Assembly (NCBI GenBank): GCA_003586115.2
Contig: QVOM02000073.1
Location: 47,775,342 to 47,839,341, forward strand
Direction of reading: 5' to 3'
Source of the DNA: Salvator merianae
Lineage: Eukaryota > Chordata > Lepidosauria > Squamata > Teiidae
DNA: 64,000 nt
Of this stretch, positions 47,402 through 58,882 are shown piece after piece. A program made the position numbers and the translations under genes. Position 1 is the stretch's first letter. Every line of letters starts with the position of its first letter. The notes below the pieces were generated by a model. The model saw nothing but the letters and a program-made list of their open reading frames with translations, made no database searches and was not told the origin of the DNA.

Positions 47402-48242
47402 GGGTGTGATGAGACGGGCTATTTTGAATGACTTACAGTCGCACGGAAGCTGCAGCATTCATAATGCTCTTTGGTAAAGTCGTCTCTGAGCCTCTCGGAG
47501 GCTGCCTGGGTCAGCTCTTCTATATTCAGCTTTTCTGTGCTTTCAGGTCGCCTTGGGGAGCACCTCAACCAATCAGAGCCTTGCAGGAACCTGTGGGACA
47601 ATAGCATAAGAAGGGAGAGGGTGAGCCAGCTCTTGCCATCACGGGAAACTTTTCAAACTCCCTGCCTTCTGTAGATAAAAAAAGACATCATTAGCGAGCC
47701 GTGGGAGAAAGCCCCTTGCTACTAAAGTCCAGCACGCTTTTTTAGCTACAGAAGGCAAGGGGGTTGAAAAGTTTCTCTGCACTGGCAAATCTCTCCCTCC
47801 CCTTTTCTTCCCATGCCAGCAAATCTCTCCCTCTGCTCAGTTCAACTGATGGATCCACTTCCTGCCTCTCTGCAGAAGCAGCTTCCATGCAAGTCCTTAA
47901 ATGCCAAAGTTTTCCCTTTTCCAAAGGAAATGTCTCCCTCTCTGCCCTCTGCTTCACCTTTCTGCCCTCTGCTTCAGTTCCCTGAGGCTTCGGTAAATGG
48001 GGAAATAAGGGATCTGGTGAACCTGAGAAAATTATGGGAGCTAAGGAGTTAACTTGGGGAACTGCTTAGCAGAGAGGTGGGGAGTGGCCAATCAGTGAGC
48101 AACTCCCTTTGCAGGCTGTGAGGTTAAATCGGTGAATCGCCTCATCTGTAAGTATATGTGGAAGGCTTTTTTCCTGTGCGCCCAGGAATTAACTGCTCCT
48201 TTTATGCAGGCGATTTTAAAAATCGCTAGTCTGAACACAGCC
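47402..48242. mobile_element. Probable non-autonomous DNA transposon, GC-richer
   Basis: The right end is 'gtctgaacacagcc', the complement of the GGCYGYGTTCRGAC end seen at 14040. The left end gggtgtgatgagacgggc is a weaker match. Flanking aaa on both sides may be a 3-bp duplication. The interior has CpGs, CCAAT-like 'aaccaatcagag' and 'ggccaatcagtg' boxes, and a 17-bp palindrome (gcgattttaaaaatcgc) near 48208. No transposase. A promoter-like GC-rich patch is the alternative. Confidence 0.4.
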
Positions 48243-49025
48243 AAAGAGTGGCAGGATGCAGTAACCAATCAGACTGAGAGGTAGAGTTGATCTCATTTCT
48301 TCTGTGGGACAGGTCAAGGCTATCCATTGTGAGTTCCAGACAAATGTAGTCACCCTCCTTTTGGACTTAAACATCATCTGAAATGGAAGCCAGAAAATAT
48401 TGCTAAAATCAACCTGTGTTTAGCTAGGTCTGTGAAGGTTCTTTTGTATGCAACCAGGATACAGTAGTTGAGCATATGGTCCCATGGATAAAGTTCCTGG
48501 GTCCATAATGAGCATGCTTATTTAAACAGTTCTCTGTTGGCTTGCTAATAACATCCACTTGTATGCTTGAAGAGTGGATACTGTTGGAAGAGAATGATCA
48601 CTGGTCTTATTGACAGTAGGATATTTGAATTAACAGTAGGATCGTTTTGACTGAGCAAGGAGGCAGAAAGCGGCACTGTGCTGAATGTGAGCTGATGAAA
48701 CGATTGATTTTATTTATAACCCCCACTTCACAGAAAGGTTTGAAAGTAGGTAGAAAAATAAATTGGGAGGAAATATCCCTTAAAGCTACTGAAACAATAA
48801 GAAATGTGGATAAAGTTAAAATGGGAAAAATAAACATACCCAGAACAGCCTGGAAGAGCAGAGTAAAAAGTTATGGTTTTGTAATGATTTAAATTAAAAA
48901 TGATTTAATTAATTAATTTAATTAAAAATTAAAATGATTTTATTACCACCTTGCAATGAGAGTATGGTGCAGAATCTGCACTTGGAATGCTCTAGCTGAA
49001 ACTACTTTAAAATAGTCTCACTACG
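48243..49025. other. Unassigned non-coding stretch
   Basis: Holds an AATT-rich simple patch at 48890-48935. No gene or named repeat. Confidence 0.45.
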
Positions 49026-49029
49026 GGCC

Positions 49030-49285
49030 AGACTGGGCCCCAGTTCCTACCACTGCTGTGCAGACAAGTGGTGGTGGCAAGAATAGCCCACATCCCATTC
49101 TGCAACTGGACAACATTTTTGCTGATGTCTGGAAGATGCCCAGTTCTAGGGCCATTTCTAGGGGCACAGAAAAACATCTCCAACCAGCAAATTCAAGACT
49201 AGGGAACTTTTGGTCCCTAGCTTGAAAGCTAGGCCAGGCCAGGTTGGCCATCAAGTGGATGGCTGCAAGCATAGTCAATGCTGCC
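49030..49285 (+). repeat. Unnamed dispersed repeat, copy 2
   Basis: Matches 13660-13890 in 'caaattcaagactaggga', 'actttt', 'aggccaggccaggttggcca' and 'tcaagtggatggctgcaagc'. Family not recognised. Only two copies are seen here. Confidence 0.45.
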
Positions 49286-51116
49286 AGACATATTCCTTGT
49301 TTAAAAAGCTTTTTCCAGGCAAGGAGTATTTTCTGCATCACATGTTTATGGCACATACCCAGACGTTCTCATAAAGTTGGAAATGCCATCCAAAAGTCAT
49401 CTAGTTTAATTCCCAGTTACTTTTTCATATGGATGATTAGGTATTGGGTAACTTTTTTCCTTCAATAAATAGCATGATCACCTGGAAGCTGTTATTTTGT
49501 GTTTACTGAGGTTGTTTTTGTCTCATATTAAATTTTATTTGAAAATCTGAAACAATCAAGTGGTGTTACAGTAATGCTGTAGCATTCCTATATCAAAAGC
49601 ATATTTACTTATAGCTAATGTCTAAAAATGGTTGGCACAAAAGGGATAATGGACCATTACAAAACTATGGACTTTGAAACTAGGCCCCAGAGAAAAACTA
49701 ATTAAACAAGAAAACATGACACTTGGAGCTGACCGTAGAGTTGACCCCGTTTTTTGCATATGTTTTTTGCATATGGCACTAGTTGGTTTCCCATAAATGC
49801 AATAAGATACAGAGGTGTGATATTAAAAAGGAATCAGGAAGCAAAGATTTCATGCTACCTGTCACCTTTTATTAAGTGAGATTTTCCTAGTCCATTAAAA
49901 AAAGTATCGAGCAGTGCTTGAGTGATAGTTTAATTGTAACTCCCCCTCTGCCTGTGAAAACTGCTGTTTCCAGGCTTACATTCCTGTATTGACTTCAACT
50001 GCATAACTCTAGTTGATTGCTAAAACTTTGTGCTGATTTTGTGTACCATTTAAAGTTGCTTTAATCAACTTCTGATTTGTTCTAATTTTACTTTTAATAA
50101 ATATAACATTGTTTAAGAACCTGGTTGGTTACATTCCCCTCTTCTAAAAATTGACTTCCAGTTGCTTATCTGTCAAGACCCAAGCCCAATGTCTTAAAAA
50201 GATCTCAAAGCCTCTGGACATGTACAGAGGGCCAGAGCATATTTGAAAACAGTGTGATGAATATGCAAAAACAGAAGAAAGCAGGAAGGGCACAAATACT
50301 TTTTCACAGCACTGTACATATGCAAAGACAGAAGTCACACTGCTGCTGATTTGTGTCTCTTGTTCAAGGATAATTATGTTCTGAGGCTTCAGGTTTTCCT
50401 TGACTGTATGATTCATTCCTTCATTTTATGACATCGTCTGAAATTTCTACAGTTTCTAGAACTTATTGCTGCATTTCTTGTGTTCAGGACACTTGAAATA
50501 CAAAGGTGACTTGAACCACAGAAGTTCAAAACCTTCTCCCTAAGCAGCTTCTCATTAAGTTTCATTCACTGTCTCCTTGTTATCACGTCTCACATACCTT
50601 GCAGCTCTTTGACATTAACACAGGAACTGAAGATGGTTGTTAAGCAAAGTTTAACAGGGGAAAAGGTTCAAAATTATAATTTAAAATGTGTGCAACTGGC
50701 ATTTTGAAAGCAGGAAGTTCAGTATCACATCCTAGTATTACCAAAGCTGTGTTCTCAAAAACAAATAAAAAATAGCATCAATAAATGGGACTACATTCAA
50801 AGAAGCCTCTCCCCCTTTCCATAACAGTTTTCTTTTAATGGCAATGAAAATAACTTTCGAGTCTTCCGTTTAAAAATCAGACACTGGCCTCTTACTTTCT
50901 CTCCAACCATGTAAGTTGTATTGCCCTTCTATCTATGCTGACCTTTTGCTAGTTGTATAATTTGATGAGGTGAACTCCACCCCTCCTCCCTTTTTACAGC
51001 ACCTTCAAACCAAGGGTATAAGGTGGAAAAGAAGCTTCTGCTAACTGCAACAATAGTATAGCCATAAAGATTGTTTTTCTGTCAAATATTTCATAGCCAA
51101 GTCACTTTGCAGAATT
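49286..51116. other. Unassigned AT-rich stretch
   Basis: No gene or repeat recognised. A TTTTAATAAA signal-like string near 50093 has no transcript context. Confidence 0.4.
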
Positions 51117-51340
51117 ACATAAGACAAGCCCTGCTGGATCAGGCCATGGTCCATCTAATCCAGCATGCTGCTCACACAGTGACCCACCAATTGCTTCTGA
51201 GCATTCTAAGCAGAAGACAAAGGCAAAACCTTCAGATGCTTTTGATCCCCTGTAAATGGCCTTTAGAGGCATCCGGCCTGTCTCTTTCTAACCTGGAGGC
51301 AGTACCTAGGCATCCATTCTAGTAGCCATTGATACAATTA
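51117..51340 (-). mobile_element. CR1/L3-type LINE 3' end
   Basis: On the plus strand: 'acataagacaagccctgctg', 'gatcaggccatggtccatct', 'ctgagcattctaagcagaag', 'catccattctagtagccatt'. It is the same 3' UTR as 28696-28925, on the same strand. No coding part. Confidence 0.78.
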
Positions 51341-51594
51341 TGGACAATGTATTCTTTCAGAAAGGCAGGGCATTTTGTTTTTTCCTCAGTAATGGCACTA
51401 TGTCTTTTTAGCAAAATGTGGGGCATGAAGATCTAATTCAGTTCTGACTTTAGGTTGACTGTAGTGTGTAGGCCAGCTATCCCTACATACATCCACACAC
51501 ACACCATGGCCATCTGTCACAATAAGGCAGCAAAGAGCCCTCTCACACAGGTACCAGCTGATGGCTAGCAGTTTGGATGGTTTCAAGAAAATGT

Positions 51595-51815
51595 TTGGAT
51601 GAATTTGTGGATGTCAAGGCTATCAATCGTTATTAGCCTTAATGGCAGCAGGAGGTGGTATGGCTCCAAAGGCTGGCTGCTGTGAGGTTGCAAGCAGAAC
51701 AACTTTAATGCTCAACGGCTTCCTTGTGCAGCTGGTTGGCAACCATGAAAGCAGTTTGCTGGACTAGATGGGTCATGGGTCTGATCCAGTGAAGCACTTC
51801 TTATGTTCTAAAAGG
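51595..51815 (+). mobile_element. CR1/L3-type LINE 3' end, second subfamily
   Basis: 'gtggatgtcaaggctatcaa', 'gccttaatggcagcagg' and 'ctggactagatgggtcatgg' end in 'cacttcttatgttcta'. The UTR body differs from the neighbouring copy 250 bp upstream, which lies on the opposite strand. Confidence 0.72.
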
Positions 51816-52470
51816 GTCTGATTGTGGCTTAATGGCAGAAGATAGCTGAAGTAACAAACAAGACTGGCAACAGTGGGGTGCTTAACTCTTTGGTAAGTTA
51901 TTCTGGTGTGGCTAAATATGCAAAGGAAGTGGGACAGTTGTTTGACTATGGACTTAAGAGTTGGGTTATGGGCATAATTAAGGCTGCTTCCTGTACATCT
52001 CTGAGAAAAGCAACACTCTTCAGTTCTGTGATCTTCCAATGAAGTCAGCTATTATTGCAGAGTAGTTTCTGCGCACTTGGGAATGTAGAAGGTAAGCAAT
52101 GAGTTAACAGTTTCAGTGGGGAGGTAGGAGAGCAGAAAAGACTTACCACACTGAAGCTGTTCAAATCTTCTGTAGAAAAGAAGACTATAACCAATGCATG
52201 TAAAGGTCATTAATGCATGATTAATGGCTCTGCTGAAAGTGAATACATAGTGTGAGCTGGCACTGCTCTGGGACTCTGGACCAAGACTTCCTTTCTGGAA
52301 GGTCAATAAAATTAGGTGTTCTCTTGTAATTGGTCTGGATCATTGTTCTTCAACAGGAGAAATCAGAACACTAAAGCAGACTCTAATTATAGTTCTCTTC
52401 ACAGAAATCTGTGAAATGTATGTTCCACTGTAGATTTGGAGTAGTTATTACCATAACTGCCCACATCTAA
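51816..52470. other. Unassigned non-coding stretch
   Basis: No gene or repeat recognised. Confidence 0.45.
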
Positions 52471-52933
52471 GTGCCTTTCTGCAGTTGCTAGTGTTTCACT
52501 CCAGCAAGTGCCCTAAGGATTTCCCTTCTGCCATTAGTGTAGAATATGGGAGTCCCAGCCCACTGCTAGTACACTCCATCTGCACAGAATAGAGACTGAT
52601 ATAGATCAGAAGGTTCCTTATCTGCATCTCTGGTAGACCTTGATATTGAGGTCTACTGATTCCTAGCAGGGCCTAATACGCGGGCATGCAGAAGATGCAC
52701 GACTCTGAGTTTATAGGGGGACTCATTTCAGAGGCATATCTAATTGTGCTACTGAAATGGGTCCCCCAGGGCACCAAGGCCAGGAGATTTCATTCCTGGC
52801 TGCCAGAGTTTTGGGGTCAGCATGGGACTAGGTTGGAATACACTGTTGCAAGACAGATGGTGTTACTTCAGCCCAAAATGATCTGCCCCAGCCTTGAACA
52901 AACCAATTGTTCCAGGTAAGTGCAGAAATGTGC
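52471..52933 (-). mobile_element. MITE family B, reverse copy
   Basis: The ends are gtgcctttctgcagttgct and the inverted 'gtaagtgcagaaatgtgc', with taa on the left and tta on the right. Landmarks 'tgatattgaggtctactgat', 'tactgaaatgggtcccccag', 'aggagatttcattcctggct' and 'ccccagccttgaac' match the complement of 12539-13013. Confidence 0.75.
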
Positions 52934-54320
52934 TTAGAAATATTAACTCCATTTTTGTCAAGGTACAAGTAGAATTGGTTTGCATGATGAGGCACGGCTG
53001 AGGAGAGGTAGGGATTGTTGCCTGGCCTTTCACTGCATGGAACAATGATGTGATCTATAGCAGAGGCACGACGAGACCATTTTAATCCTGGAATATTTAC
53101 ACTCTCTCTGGCAGGAGTGCCTTATCAAGACATTGAGCACCTCTCTTCATCTTGGAAATAAAAGGCATCAATAGTATTAAATACTTTTTTTCTGTTTTCT
53201 CTTGTTTTCATTGTTGACATTTACTTTAGGGCTTCACAGTTTTTCATTCTCCCCACAAACACATTTCTAATCTGGCACAAATTTCTTTGGCAGCTCGCAC
53301 ACTTGTCAGATCATCTGATTAAGAGCTCTGTTTTCATTACTATAAAAACCAACATGCTTGCCGAATCATTAAGAAACAGATTGGTCAGTAATAATAATCA
53401 GTATCCAGCTATAAGTACAGCTTAGAATATTTAATGAGGTAGCCTACTTGAAAACTGAAGATTTTAATGCTGGCATTGCTGGAGCAGTATTGGTTTCAGG
53501 ATCTAATGTTATTGTGTCCCTTTAAAATGTTTAATTTCAGCTATTAACTTACTGATTTTCAAAGATGCTGGGATAAAATTTCATAGAGTTACCACTGTCT
53601 ACTAAACGTGATTTAATTGAAAACACCATTAAGTACTTTGCAAAGTAACAAAATTGAAATCATTTAACATCTGCCTAAGGTCTTCATTTTCTCATACATG
53701 CAAGAATCTCAGGTGGTGAAGCACAGAAGCACAGATTCAGATGCAGACCTGCTTGCAAAGCTGTGGTCTCTCATCTTCTCAAATGATATTGGGGCATCTC
53801 CATTACACAATAAAGGAGCCTTAATCAGGATCTCAGGACAGTTGGACTCCATTGGAAGTAATGGAAATTTGCCTCACTTAAAACACCTTTGTTGCATAAC
53901 AGAGATACAGCTGTTACTGGCATTGCTTTTGAATATGTGTACAGATCCTATACACACATCTACAAGGATCCAAGGACTATGGACTGTAAAGCTGTATGAG
54001 TGTCTGAACTGTAGAACGGTATGGGAAACACCTGAAAAGCCTTCTTGGAAAGCTACAAATAAAGTTGCGTTTTGAATTTGCTTTCCTCAACCCCCTTCTC
54101 TCCAGTTACTTCATAAAAAGCAAAGACTGAGAGTCATCAGGAACAGCCTCAGGCAGCCAGCCCAGCAATGCAAGGTTGTTCTAAGACAAGTCTTTGTATA
54201 GCTTTGACACTTTGTTTCTATTTTTAGCTATGCCAGGTAGCTGCTAGTAATGTAATTATATTGCCCAGCCTGGTTTCACACCTGGGGAAATAGCTAAAAG
54301 TTTTTCATTGTGGAAGATAG
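52934..54320. other. Unassigned stretch; 53190-53660 repeat-poor
   Basis: From about 53190 to 53660 the text is uniform, AT-rich and free of any repeat seen elsewhere in the window, a possible conserved non-coding block. The 125-codon frame at 53698-54075 has no recognisable domain. No gene called. Confidence 0.35.
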
Positions 54321-54324
54321 ATAG

Positions 54325-54415
54325 ATGTAAGCTTTCAGGCGAAAAATAACCTTGTAAGTCACTTTGAGTCAGCTTTGGCCGAGAAAAGCGGGGTATAAAA
54401 ACCAAATTCTTATTC
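54325..54415 (+). mobile_element. L2-type LINE 3' tail
   Basis: 'cttgtaagtcactttgagtc', then 'gagaaaagcggggtataaaa' and a (ttattc)n-like end, is a typical L2-like terminus. No coding part. Confidence 0.65.
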
Positions 54416-56296
54416 TTATTCTTCCTCCCCTGGTTTGGCTCATCCTGGGTGATTGCCCAACTGACTGACTTACTGTCTTCTTTTTTTGCATGTATCCTTC
54501 CTTGTAGTAAACAACCTTGTACATGATTTTTGATAACCTCATGTGTCCTCCCTGATTGCCAGCCCACTATATTTTGAATTTTATTATTTTACTTCTGACG
54601 AATCAAACATGAAGTTTTTCAGTCCATTTTTCCACTAATCCCCTGCTAGTTTCTCTTCCAAACCTAAGCAAAAGTGTATAAAACACCCAGGTTTTGCCCC
54701 ATTCTTAGGTGGTGTTTTTTCTTCCCCTCATCTGCTGAAACACTACAAGAAGGTGATGGTCTCTCTTCCCTCAACTTTGTTGGATATCATACCAGAGGTG
54801 ATCTTTCCCTCACTATGCTTGCTGAAATGCTACTTCACTAAATATTGCCAGAACCCATGTTGTTGAAGCGTATGTGACATAACAAGAGTGTGTTGCAAGA
54901 TCATTCTGGAGCTTCAAGCATATTATTTCTCCCTTGCTCCCACACTGACCCTGGTTATTGTCTAGAGATCTTGGGGTCTGAGGAAACTCATTGTCTCCTT
55001 CATCTGCTTTCACCTCTGGCAACCAAAGAAAGATGCCTAGGCTTCTCTGAAGACTGCTGCTTCTTCCTCATTGCCATGAAATTCCCTTTTGCACTGTTTT
55101 GCAGATTCACTGCAGCTGAATATCACTTTTGCACTGCTCTACTACTGTGTTACAGCTGAATCAGTTGGGAAGAGGGACCTCTTTCTCTCCCTGTTTCTGG
55201 CTACTGAGCACCTAAGATTGGATTTCTACCACAGACCTGAGGATCCCTGTTCATGATACATGGCATCTGAGTATTGTCCATCTTTAGGCATGTACTGTGG
55301 ATGAAGCCAATGATTTGTAGGGGTGTTTTCCTTAGCTTTGTTCAAAGAACACTGTTACCTAGGTTGCCTTCTTGTTTGGCTTCAGAGCCTTCCTAATAGA
55401 GCACCCAGTCTTCTGTGCATTTGGGACCTGAGCCTTGGACTCTGCGTGGTGCAGAGATCCTTTTGAGAGCAAAAACCTTCTCTTCTCTCTACTTTTCCTT
55501 TCTAGCCTGGTGAAGATTTTAAGGAGAAAACACTTCAGAAGGTGAGAATTATTTTGTTGTCCCTTGTTTGTTGCTTTTCTAGCTGGAACAGTGCTTTTTG
55601 GGCAGATTGTAGGGTCAGGTTAAGCAGAGGGCATCAACTGGAATCCAAAGCTGAGAGAGTTAGAGAAGGGGGTGGAGATATTTATTAGTCAGGTTGGGAG
55701 GAGTGGGCCTCGGAACCAGCAACTGGGACACAGCAGTTTAGACTGGTAAGGGACCTCTGTTAGATTCCATTCCAGACACTTAACACTGGGAGATTCTCCC
55801 TCCATAATTCAACAGAACTGTGCTTCCTTGCTCAGACTCCTGTTGAATCTAATATTGCTTGATACATTTCCTTTTTGGACATTATTCTTCTACCTGCTTA
55901 CATAGCTGGCTATTGCAGCTTTAGAACAAAAGTGCCTTTTATTATTTTCTTTTTGTTAAATAAGGATTGACAAAGTTTGCATTATATTTTTGCTTCAGAA
56001 CTCCTTCCTTTTCCCCTATCCCCGAAACTCCACCCCAGCCAATTGCATTCTTCCTAGAGCAGTTTGTAAAACCAACTTATTAGCCTTAAGACAGCCTATA
56101 TCTCATTTAAATCAGCTAGTACATTTTATGAAGCAGCCTTGATCTCACAGGTTGTTCACAGTCCTACTTTTTTTAAGCTTTTGTTTTGTTTTAGACTTTG
56201 TAGTGCCAAGCAGACAACAAAAAACAGTCCATTGTGAACTGTTAAAAATGTTAAAGAGACATGATAGAAGTATATAAAGTTATGCAGTGTGTAGAT
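54416..56296. other. Unassigned non-coding stretch
   Basis: No gene or repeat recognised over nearly 1.9 kb. Confidence 0.4.
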
Positions 56297-57592
56297 AGTT
56301 GTTGTTGTTCAGTCGTTAAGTTGTGTCCTACTCTTTATGACCCCATGGACCATAATATGCCAGGCCCTTCTGTCCTCTGCTGCCTCCCAAAATTTGTCCA
56401 AGCTTATATTCATTGCTTCCATGGCATCCATCTCATCCTTTGTTGTTCCCTTCTCCTTTTGCCTCCAATCTTTCCCAGCATCAGAGTCTTTTGAAATGAG
56501 TCCTGTCTTTTCATTATGTGTCCAAAATATTTGAGCTTCAGATTCAGTATTTGTACTACCAATGAACAGTCTATGATTCCCTTCAGTGTTGACTGATTTG
56601 ATCTCCTTGCAGTCTACGGGACTCTCAAAAGTCTTCTCCACCATCAGAATTCGCTGAGTGTCAATTCTTCAGCTCTCAGTCTTCCTTATGGTCCAGTTTT
56701 CACAGCCATATATTACTACTGATAAAACAGTAGATTTCACTATACGGACCTTTGCCAGCAAGGTGATGTCTCTGCTTTTTAGTATGCTATCCAGAGTTTG
56801 CCATAGTGTTCCTTCCAAGGAGCAAGTGTCTTTTAATTTCATGGCTGCAGTCACCATCTTCAGTGATCTTTGATCTTTGAAAATAAAATCTGACATTGCT
56901 TCATTTCTTCCTCCTCTATTTGCCAGGATGTGATGGGACTAGATGTATGATCTTATTCTTTTAATGTTGAGCTTCAAGTCAGCTTTTGCACTTGCTTCTT
57001 TCACCCTCATCAGGAGTCTCCTTAATTCTCCTTCATTTTCTGACATTAGAGTGGTATCATCTGCATATCTGAGGTTATTGACATTTCTCCTGACAATCTT
57101 AATTCAGGCTTTTGATTCATCCAGTCTGGCATATCACATGTTGTACTCTGCATATAAGTTAGATAAATAGGGTGACAATATACAACCTTGTCATACTCCT
57201 TTCCCAATCTTCAACCAATCAGTTGTTCCATGTTGGTTTCTCACTGTTGCTTCTTGATGCACATACAGGTTCCCCAGGAGACAGGTAATGTGGTCTGGTA
57301 CTCCCATCTCTTTAGGTACTTGCCATGGTTTGTTGAAATCCACATAGTCTAAGGCTTTATCATACTCAATGAAGCAGAAGTATTTTTTTTCTGGAATTCT
57401 CTTGCTTTCTCCATAATCCAGCTAATACTGGCAATTTGATCTCTAGTTCTTCTGCCTCTTCAAAAATCAGCATGCACCTCTGAAGCCTAGTTTGCAGGAT
57501 CTTGAGCATAACCTTGCTAATGTGTGAAATGAGCACAATTGTTCAGTACATTTTGAACATTCTTTGGGATTACCTTCTTTGGGATTGGGACA
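56297..57592 (-). mobile_element. BovB (RTE-clade) LINE, 3' part
   Basis: The minus strand runs from within the reverse transcriptase to the natural 3' end, finishing 'gactgaacaacaacaac'-like with a short trinucleotide tail at 56297-56310. It is 5'-truncated near 57592. BovB is the LINE family shared between squamates and ruminants through horizontal transfer, so its presence supports a squamate source. It supplies the machinery that SINEs of the 34855 type use. Confidence 0.9.
56309..57592 (-). pseudogene. BovB reverse transcriptase, broken by frameshifts
   Basis: The polymerase active site YADD is intact at 57056-57067 and is followed by TTLMSENEGELRRLLMRVK. Then come a thumb/C-terminal block with LWQTLDSILKSRDITLLAKV and VVIYGCENWTI (frame 56669-56896), and the end block DKFWEAAEDRRAWHIMVHGV and IKSRTQLND (frame 56309-56644). 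The blocks lie in the right order but in different frames, with several stops in the part upstream of 56900. The endonuclease domain is absent. This is a dead copy. Confidence 0.88.
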
Positions 57593-57654
57593 TAAACGAA
57601 GTAGACTGAATAGATAAGAAGCTTTTTCCCCCTTCCTCAAACTCCAAAACTAGG

Positions 57655-57890
57655 GTCATCCAATGAAACTGTGTTTTGGGAGATTCAAGACAGACTTTTT
57701 TCCCCTTACACAATAGAATTTGCTACCACAGGATGTGGTATGCCCTCAAAAGGTATTTGGATAAATCCATGGAAGAGAGGGCCAGTGTGGTTTACTAGCT
57801 TTGATAACTGTGTAACTTCAGGGGGCCTAAGGATGCAGAAGTCTTGTGAACAAGGCAAGTCATGTTCTTAACGGGCCTTATAGCTTTTCA
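57655..57890 (+). mobile_element. CR1/L3-type LINE internal 3' fragment
   Basis: 'caagacagacttttttcccc', 'agaatttgctaccacaggat', 'gtggtatgccctcaaaagg' and 'ttggataaatccatggaaga' correspond to the end of pol and the start of the 3' UTR in L3-like elements. The terminal 'ttatgttc' part is missing. Confidence 0.65.
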
Positions 57891-58479
57891 GTACTGTTTT
57901 TTAAATTGTTTGTAATCAACTAATATACATGGATAATTAGTTCCAAAGATAATGGGGTCTTTGCCCAACAGTGCAGTCTTTGACCAACTAATTTATTATG
58001 TGGTAGGAACTTATGACAATGCTACCCAAAGTAATGTTGCCCTCTATTTTTGCATTCTCAGTCAAGTGTTCTGCTAGTTAGTTTAACCAGCTTGATTTTG
58101 TGCAAAGCCATCCCTTGTACAGCATGCTTTTGCTCAAACTATTTAACTTCTACAATGCTACTGACTGCTTTTGGCATGACTGGAGCTGTATCCGGATGGG
58201 GCAGGAGGGGCAGGATCTGGCATTGATGTAGGAGTGGTGGTGGGCAAATGAAATTCACCTCATCATGGCTTCTAGTTGTTGCTGCAAGAAGAGCTTAGTT
58301 GGCAGCATGTTTGCCCTGGACTTACTCCAGAGAACGGCAACTATGGTTTAAAGTCAGGTATTTCAGTCTGCAGTGCAAAGGGTCTGGGAGAAAATTGCAT
58401 CCAAGGAGTTGCTCCTTCACACTTCGTGCATCCACACTGGGGAGAGGGAGCAACTAAACCATTATTAGAACTCTGAGAG
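57891..58479. other. Unassigned non-coding stretch
   Basis: No gene or repeat recognised. Confidence 0.45.
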
Positions 58480-58537
58480 CAGTGGTGTAGCTACATGATC
58501 CGCCGCCCGGGGCGGACCAAACGGCGGAAGCCGAGCA

Positions 58538-58571
58538 GGACGCCCCGCCCTGCAGGACGCCCCGCCCTGCA
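58538..58571. repeat. 17-bp direct duplication inside the hAT-like element
   Basis: ggacgccccgccctgca occurs twice back to back (58538-58554 and 58555-58571). Confidence 0.9.
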
Positions 58572-58624
58572 GCTGCCTAATGGCCGTGAAGATGGCCGCG
58601 CGCGCGCACGCCAGCAGGCACGGC

Positions 58625-58749
58625 GAGCGAGCGGCGGGCGGGGCGAGCGCGGTGAGCGAGCGGCGGGCGGGGCGAGCGCGGTGAGCGAGCGGCGGGCGGG
58701 GCGAGCGCGGTGAGCGAGCGGCGGGCGGGGCGAGCGCGGTGAGCGAGCG
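58625..58749. repeat. 29-bp GC-rich tandem repeat, about 4.3 copies
   Basis: Units start gagcgagcggcgggcggg at 58625, 58654, 58683, 58712 and (partial) 58741. The full copies look identical, so the array expanded recently. The strand is G-rich. Confidence 0.93.
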
Positions 58750-58882
58750 TACCGGTTAGCCAACTAAAGGCAAACCGGACGCAGGGCGGGCGGGAGGGCC
58801 CAAGTCAAAGGCAGGCGCCGCCCCCAACAAGGCGCCACCCAGTGCGCACCGCCACCCGCGCCCCCCCCTTGCTACGCCAGTG

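Larger units (their letters stand above)
58480..58882. mobile_element. GC-rich hAT-like element with 8-bp duplication
   Basis: Left end cagtggtgtagctac and right end 'gctacgccagtg' form the terminal inverted repeat. A perfect 8-bp duplication tctgagag lies at 58472-58479 and 58883-58890. The 403-bp interior is very GC- and CpG-rich and holds two internal tandem arrays, but no transposase. Same end family as 26937 and 63874. Open frames of 70-93 codons across it are compositional. Confidence 0.9.

Noticed and set aside
47402..48242. Possible gene promoter with CCAAT-like boxes
   Set aside because: No TATA or initiator arrangement and no downstream exon. A transposon-like right end is present, so I list it as a probable element with low confidence.
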